Part shown: one piece after another, positions 59,267 through 64,000 of the stretch
Numbering within the stretch: position 1 is the first letter of the stretch
Layout: every line of letters starts with the position of its first letter
Assembly: GCF_026914185.1 (NCBI RefSeq)
Contig: NC_070569.1
Location: 3,410,001-3,474,000 of the forward strand
DNA from: Puccinia triticina
Taxonomy: Eukaryota > Basidiomycota > Pucciniomycetes > Pucciniales > Pucciniaceae
Direction of reading: 5' to 3'
DNA length: 64,000 nt
Program-made: the position numbers and the translations under genes
Notes under the pieces: model-generated
The model's input: the letters and a program-made list of their open reading frames with translations, nothing else
What the model was told of the DNA's origin: nothing
The model's database searches: none

Positions 59267-61751
59267 TCAAATTGAAGAAGCAAATGCTCCTCCCAAAAAA
59301 AGAAAGACCTAGTTGTATTTAGTTGGCATGTTTTCTTCTTGTGGCTCTTTTCTCTTTATCTACCAGAATCACCAACCATTAAACTCAGTTCTTTATCTCT
59401 TGCAGTGAAAAAGATTGTTCAGTTTGTTCCATTCAACTAAAATTTACTTCATTTGAGAAAGACCTGATATGTTATTCTCACTCATGGTGTGTTGAAGTAT
59501 CTAATTATCCCTAAAACTTTCTGCAGGGAATAAAGTGCACCATTTTTGTCAGGTGGTGAATAATGGTCAGTATGCTATTGCATGAGCGGGATTCAGGGAG
59601 GTCTGTGATTAAATTGTAGCTGATGTCTGTCCACGGCCCCGCTGGAATTGGGAGCGGCTCCAGTGTCCCAAAAGGCTGTTGTGTTGAGGGTTTAACCCGT
59701 TGGCAAGAGTTGCATCCATCCACATATTGATTGACAAATTTCTTCTGCCCATTCCACACAAAACTTTGTTGGACCAGGGCAACGGTGCGGGATTGGCCTG
59801 GGTGGCCCACCGCTTTGCTGTTGTGTTGGCTTTTTAATATTTCTGTCCGCAATGCCGGGTACGCCGGTACCACTATCTGCCCTTTGTCATACAAGATGCA
59901 ATCTGCCTCCACATACCTGTTCCGGTTTCCTGCGGGGGTTTTCAAAGATTCTATCCATCTGGTCAGTTGGGTGTAAAGTGGGGTCAATTCCCTGATTCTT
60001 GCGAGGATCTCCGCATCCAACATTGCCAGTTCATCCTCCGCTTTGTCCCCCGCGTCCATCCCCAGTACATTGACCTCAAACCAGTGCTTCGCATCCTCCG
60101 AGTCAACGGACTCTTCCTCAAACCAGGTTTTGAATTCCAATATCTCCGCAAACATCCACTCCGTGATGTTGCTTGGCTTCAGCAGCTGTCCAAAGGTCAG
60201 CTTTTCACCAGAGGCGGGGGCCAGGTCGGGTCTTCTGGAAAGTGCATCACATTTGGTGGCTTGGCGGCCCGGCCAGAATATGATTTTGAAATCAAAACAG
60301 CCTATGGTTTTTTCCCACCGCGCCTGTCTCCGGGTGAGCTCCTTTGTGGTCATGAAGCTTTCCAAGTTCCGGTGGTCCGTGTAGAAAATGGTGGTCAGGC
60401 AGTGTGGGTTTCCTTCCAGGTACTGCCGCCGCTCTTTGAAAGCGCCAACAATGGCCAGCAGTTCCTTGTCAAACATCTCATAATTCTTCTCCGCCTGCAC
60501 CAATGATCAGGATAAGTAGGCAACGGGGTGGAGATTTTTGTCTTTGTCGCAAACATGAGACAGGACTGCTCCAAGAGCAAAGTCAAAGCAGTCACATTCC
60601 AGGATAAATGGCCTGTACGGGTCCGCAATCTTGAGTATTGGAGCGGAGTTGAATGCAGTATTCAGACATTCAAACGCGGAGTTGCTTTTTTTGTACCACA
60701 CAAACAGATTTTTTTCCTTAGCCAGGTCATGCAGAGGTCTGGTCTTCCCCTAGAAGTGGTCAATGAACGGCGGTAGAAGTTGGAGAATCCAATGAACCGT
60801 TGGAGCTCCGTAATGTTCTGCGCCGCAGGCCACTCCATTACCGCCTTCACCTTTGCGGTTTCCATCCTAATCTGGTTACACACAATTAACAGTCCAAGAT
60901 ATTCCACCTCTGGTTTTGAAAATTCACATTTCTCCGGTTTCAGCCATAATTGATGTTTGCTCAGAGTTTCCAGGATTCTGTTAACTGCCTCAGCGTGGTT
61001 GGAGCCTTTCTGAGTATACACCATTATGTCATCAAGGTATGCCGCGGTGTCCTTTCCAATCCTCCCCAGGGAAATGTCCTGTATGAAGTACTGGAAGTAG
61101 CCTGGCGCTCCGGTGGGTCCAAACAGCATGGTGAGCGGAGCAAATTGCCCTGCCCTGCAGATGAAAGCCAGTTTATCTTCATCACCCTCCGCCACAAGTA
61201 AGTTCCCGTGGGAATTGCGGACGTCCAGTTTTTTGAAGGTGTTGGCTTTCAGTAGGCTGTTGACCAGGTCCATTGTCAGCGGGAGGGGTTAACAGTTCTT
61301 TAGAGCATCTCCACCGCGCGGGACTATCTGAGGGAATAAATCCCCAACTTGCACGACTGCGGCGCAGTTTTAGTCCTCCGCCCAAAGAATTTTTCACACC
61401 GCGGAGTCCCCAAAATAGCACCTCCAGGTTGTGAAAGGGGCTCCCCCAATTCCCCCCTGCTCCATGACCGGTCCTCAAAAGGAGACACCCCTATTGATAG
61501 CCGGTGCTGAGTCCTGACTGGACATCGTCATTCACCTCACCGGCCATTGATTGGTCCTCTCGATGGCCAATATTGCAGCCATCAATTGGTCCTCGCAATG
61601 GCCGATATTGATGTCCGTCAGTAGAAGTGCCCTCCTCTCAATCCAATACTTTGTATTGGACAAAGGAGAAAAACTCGGAACCCTCTGTCTTCTGCTTGGA
61701 CCGATCTAGTTGTATTGGTCGGAGAGGAAGAAGGGGATTCCTTGGGGGATT

Positions 61752-61870
61752 TTGATGTCCGGTACCAGCCATCAAGAGGTATGTGTTGATGACCGGTACT
61801 GGCCATTGAGAGGTACATATCAATGGCCAATACCGGCCATCCAGAGGTACTTATTGATGTCCGGTACCAA
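61752..61870. repeat. 34-bp minisatellite within the nested element
   Basis: TTGATGTCCGGTACCAGCC and close variants with GGCCAT and AGAGGTA recur every 34 bp for about 3.5 units. Confidence 0.75.
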
Positions 61871-62667
61871 CCGGACATCAATGTGTATTATTTAGTCCTC
61901 TTGATGGCAGTGGAAGCCATCAAGAGTTGAGTTCAACCTCCGTTGACCGGAGTGTTATGTAGATACTGTAGCTCGGCCGGTAATGGCCGAGAATAGTGTA
62001 CGTGCATGTTGAGGTTGGGGATATTGGGGTTTGTGTGCGGTGATGAGCAGAGTATCACAAGCCTATGGCTGTGTGATATGTGAGCCAGAGGGACTATGTG
62101 GGGAGCTATGCTGTCCTAAATTTGGGACTGGTATAGGGCCCCAATGGGTTTTTCCTAGTTTAGGACCTCCTTTAGTGTCAGCCTTAGAGATACATCAAGT
62201 ATCCAAAAGACTGCAATAACTCAGTAAATAATAATAATTATTAAATTATTATTGCAGAATCAGATTCCTCATCATAATTTAAGGGGGGTCACCCACTTGA
62301 AGTACCCCCTTATTCCTATTCCTTCATGTACTAAATGTATAAATAAGAATTGGCCACAGAAAGCGCCCAAAAATAGTATTACATACAAAAATTTAGTAAA
62401 ACAATTAAAGTACATAAAATTAAACTGTTGTACAATAATGAGTAATATTACTCGTGTAAAAATACCCCGTGAAAGTATTATGTAGACTTCTACTGAAGCT
62501 CTTTCACATGACAATTGGTTATAAACATGTCACGTGACAGAGTCAGGGAAATTAGTCTATTTTAATACAATTAAAATACCCACAGCCAAGCCCTTTTCAC
62601 GGCTACAGCCCTGGATACTCCCATAGGGAGAAAAGGACTCAGTGTTTACGCCCACTGAAGTCCCCTC

Positions 62668-62675
62668 TATAAATA
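62668..62675 (+). promoter_or_regulatory. TATA-box-like element inside the nested element
   Basis: TATAAATA is set in CCCCTCTATAAATAGAGG, followed by GATCCCCCAGACC. Together with TGTTATGTAG at 61953 this hints that a long terminal repeat or another element is nested inside, but the far end was not found. Confidence 0.3.
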
Positions 62676-64000
62676 GAGGCCTATTTGGCCCTCAGGAAAA
62701 GATCCCCCAGACCATTCACCGCCCATAAACCGTAAGTTTGTCGTGAATATTCTCCTCTGCTACTATTGTAGCCCCTTTTCCCTTTAAAACCATCCCCAGC
62801 ACGTAAAATCCACTGGATTAAACCTTTAAATATCAAAACTGCCTTATTAGCATATTTACAAGCTTTATCCTTAAAAGTAGTTGCCGTAAGATCTCCGCCT
62901 CTGACAAGCAGCCAATCAGCTTAAGCGCTTACCACCTACTTTTTACGCCAAATTTATTCCCTGTAATTAATAATTATATATTATTAATTACATAATAAAT
63001 CCTCCTCTTTTTAAAGAGTGTTTAAAACCCTTGTAGTGGCCAAATAACCACGTAACAAGCTTAGTAATTTACATTACTAGTGTTTACATCAGCACAGTTA
63101 TAGTGCTAGGGCCCAAAAACCCTTATTTTTGACGGGTTTATGCCCTAAGCTTCATAAACAGAGCTGTCATTTAGGGCCTCCGGTGGAGGGACTAAACTGA
63201 GTTTGGGGGACTAAATTTGGTATAGTCCCCTGACTTAGGGCCCGCGGTGGAGATGCTCTTACTGTCAGCACGTTGAGTTTCTGGTAGTCAAAACAGGGGT
63301 GGAGGTTTCCGTCCTTCTTTCCAGTGAATAACATGGGGGCGGCCCATGGGGATGTGGTCCTCTGTATTGTTCCGCTGGTCAGTGCGTCAAGTGCCTGGTT
63401 CTCCGCCGGTGATAGTGGAATGATCCTGCTTGCTTGTGGTGTGGCTCTGGGGACTAGGTCAACTCAGAAGTCATATCTTCTCTGTGGTGCTAGACTTATG
63501 TTGATATACCGGTGATAACACTGTGGTACTAATTCTTTGGTGGTCCGCGCTGAAATGTTTGCCTTTCCTGCCACTGCCAGCCGGGCGGAGTTTGACCACA
63601 ATGTCTGGGCGGCACTGATCTCTGCGGGGTGATGTTCTAGGAGAGAAAGGGGCTTGCCAGCTGCTTTGGAGAATGATTGCGGAAAAACTTTATTGGACTC
63701 ACATTGTGGGGGTGGTAAAACACACACACACACACCCTTGTCAGAAATCCTAGCTTTCCCCATCATGGGCCCTTGGCCCTCTGTTGAGGATGTTTGCAGA
63801 GTGAACAATACCGCTAGAGCGGTAGCAAAATTGTCAGCAGAGTTCCATTCAGGTTGCAGAGGGATGGGATTCCAGTCGGGGTGTGGAGTGCTATCTACGG
63901 GGAAAACAAGCCTGCCAGCCACTTCAGGGAGTATGGATGAGGGTAGTCTATTGAACTCACATTGCGGGGGCAGTAAAACACACACCCATTTCCCCATCAT

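Larger units (their letters stand above)
61303..63258. mobile_element. 1956-bp PIF/Harbinger-like non-autonomous element nested in the Ty3 pol gene
   Basis: The ends are GAGCATCTCCACCGCG and its inverse CGCGGTGGAGATGCTC. TTA occurs directly outside both ends (61300-61302 and 63259-63261). Removing the element with one TTA copy restores the reverse-transcriptase frame across LNVLTV-KN, which proves an insertion. TTA target duplications are typical of PIF/Harbinger. No transposase-like frame exists inside; the interior has a 34-bp minisatellite and an AT-rich part. Confidence 0.88.
59511..64000 (-). pseudogene. Degenerate Ty3 retrotransposon pol gene, split by an inserted element
   Basis: Reading the minus strand from the window edge: a spacer with two diverged copies of a 259-bp repeat (63690, 63950), the RT start (SPWAAPMLFTGKKDGN near 63330), then after the insertion FKKLDVRN, GQFAPLTMLFGPTGAPGYF, the catalytic YLDD (near 61030) and ELQRFIGFSNFYRR; RNase H (FILECDCFDFALGAVLSH, EKNYEMFDKELLAI); the integrase zinc finger (H...H, CNSCQRVK) and the start of the integrase core (GPWTDISYNLITDLP). 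It breaks off at 59511 before the chromodomain. Damage: a TAA near 61293, a one-base frameshift near 60772, TAG just after it and TGA at 60507-60509. The left flank 59267-59510 has nothing recognisable. Dead element. Confidence 0.88.

Overview
The window looks like a piece of a repeat-rich nuclear genome from a rust fungus (Pucciniales, most likely Puccinia). This is inferred, not proven. The coding segments are cut by short GT-AG introns of about 45-110 nt, one gene is a clear eukaryotic V-ATPase subunit H, and the mobile elements are of types I know to be common in rusts: a MULE transposase fused to an OTU protease, a CACTA/EnSpm Tnp2 transposase, chromodomain Ty3 retrotransposons and Tet-like 2OG-Fe(II) oxygenases. 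Most of the sequence is mobile DNA or its remains, and only a few genes look like ordinary host genes.

Layout. At 1-600 there is a 159-bp tandem array. At 623-5316 on the minus strand lies a long, broken MULE-OTU transposase gene, with many copies of a short GACTCCC motif in its exons, its long intron and its upstream flank. At 9078-10160 is a three-exon gene for a small secreted, cysteine-free, Tyr/Ser/Gly-rich protein (effector candidate). At 13732-15338 (minus) is an unrecognised multi-exon gene. At 18498-20680 (minus) is V-ATPase subunit H (VMA13). From about 10.5 to 35 kb the spaces hold GC-rich hairpin clusters, minisatellites, a tRNA-derived SINE candidate, a CACTG-ended MITE with a 3-bp duplication, a remarkable 470-bp block built from GTAGCG/GTTAGCG palindromes, and a fragment of a chromodomain Ty3 element (35339-35969).

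From 36.8 to 59.3 kb there is a dense gene cluster: an SNF2-family ATPase (one TGA), a two-exon minus-strand gene (39421-40523), the CACTA Tnp2 transposase (42475-45741, one TGA), an intact three-exon gene sharing a VPRxLPxxCY motif with the 39.4-kb gene, a long Pro/Ser-linker protein, a kelch-repeat protein and an intact Tet-like dioxygenase. Five 34-bp near-palindromes with one fixed plan, GTCAC-N4-ATGTACGCGCGTACAT-N4-GTGAC, lie through this cluster; some may be CACTA-element ends. This set, with DNA-modification and chromatin-remodelling genes beside a transposase, is the most interesting part of the window.

At 59511-64000 (minus) a degenerate Ty3 pol gene is split inside its reverse transcriptase by a 1956-bp element with inverted ends and a perfect TTA target duplication (PIF/Harbinger-like). 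Across the window the premature stops in decayed genes are mostly TGA, as expected if methylated CGA codons deaminate.
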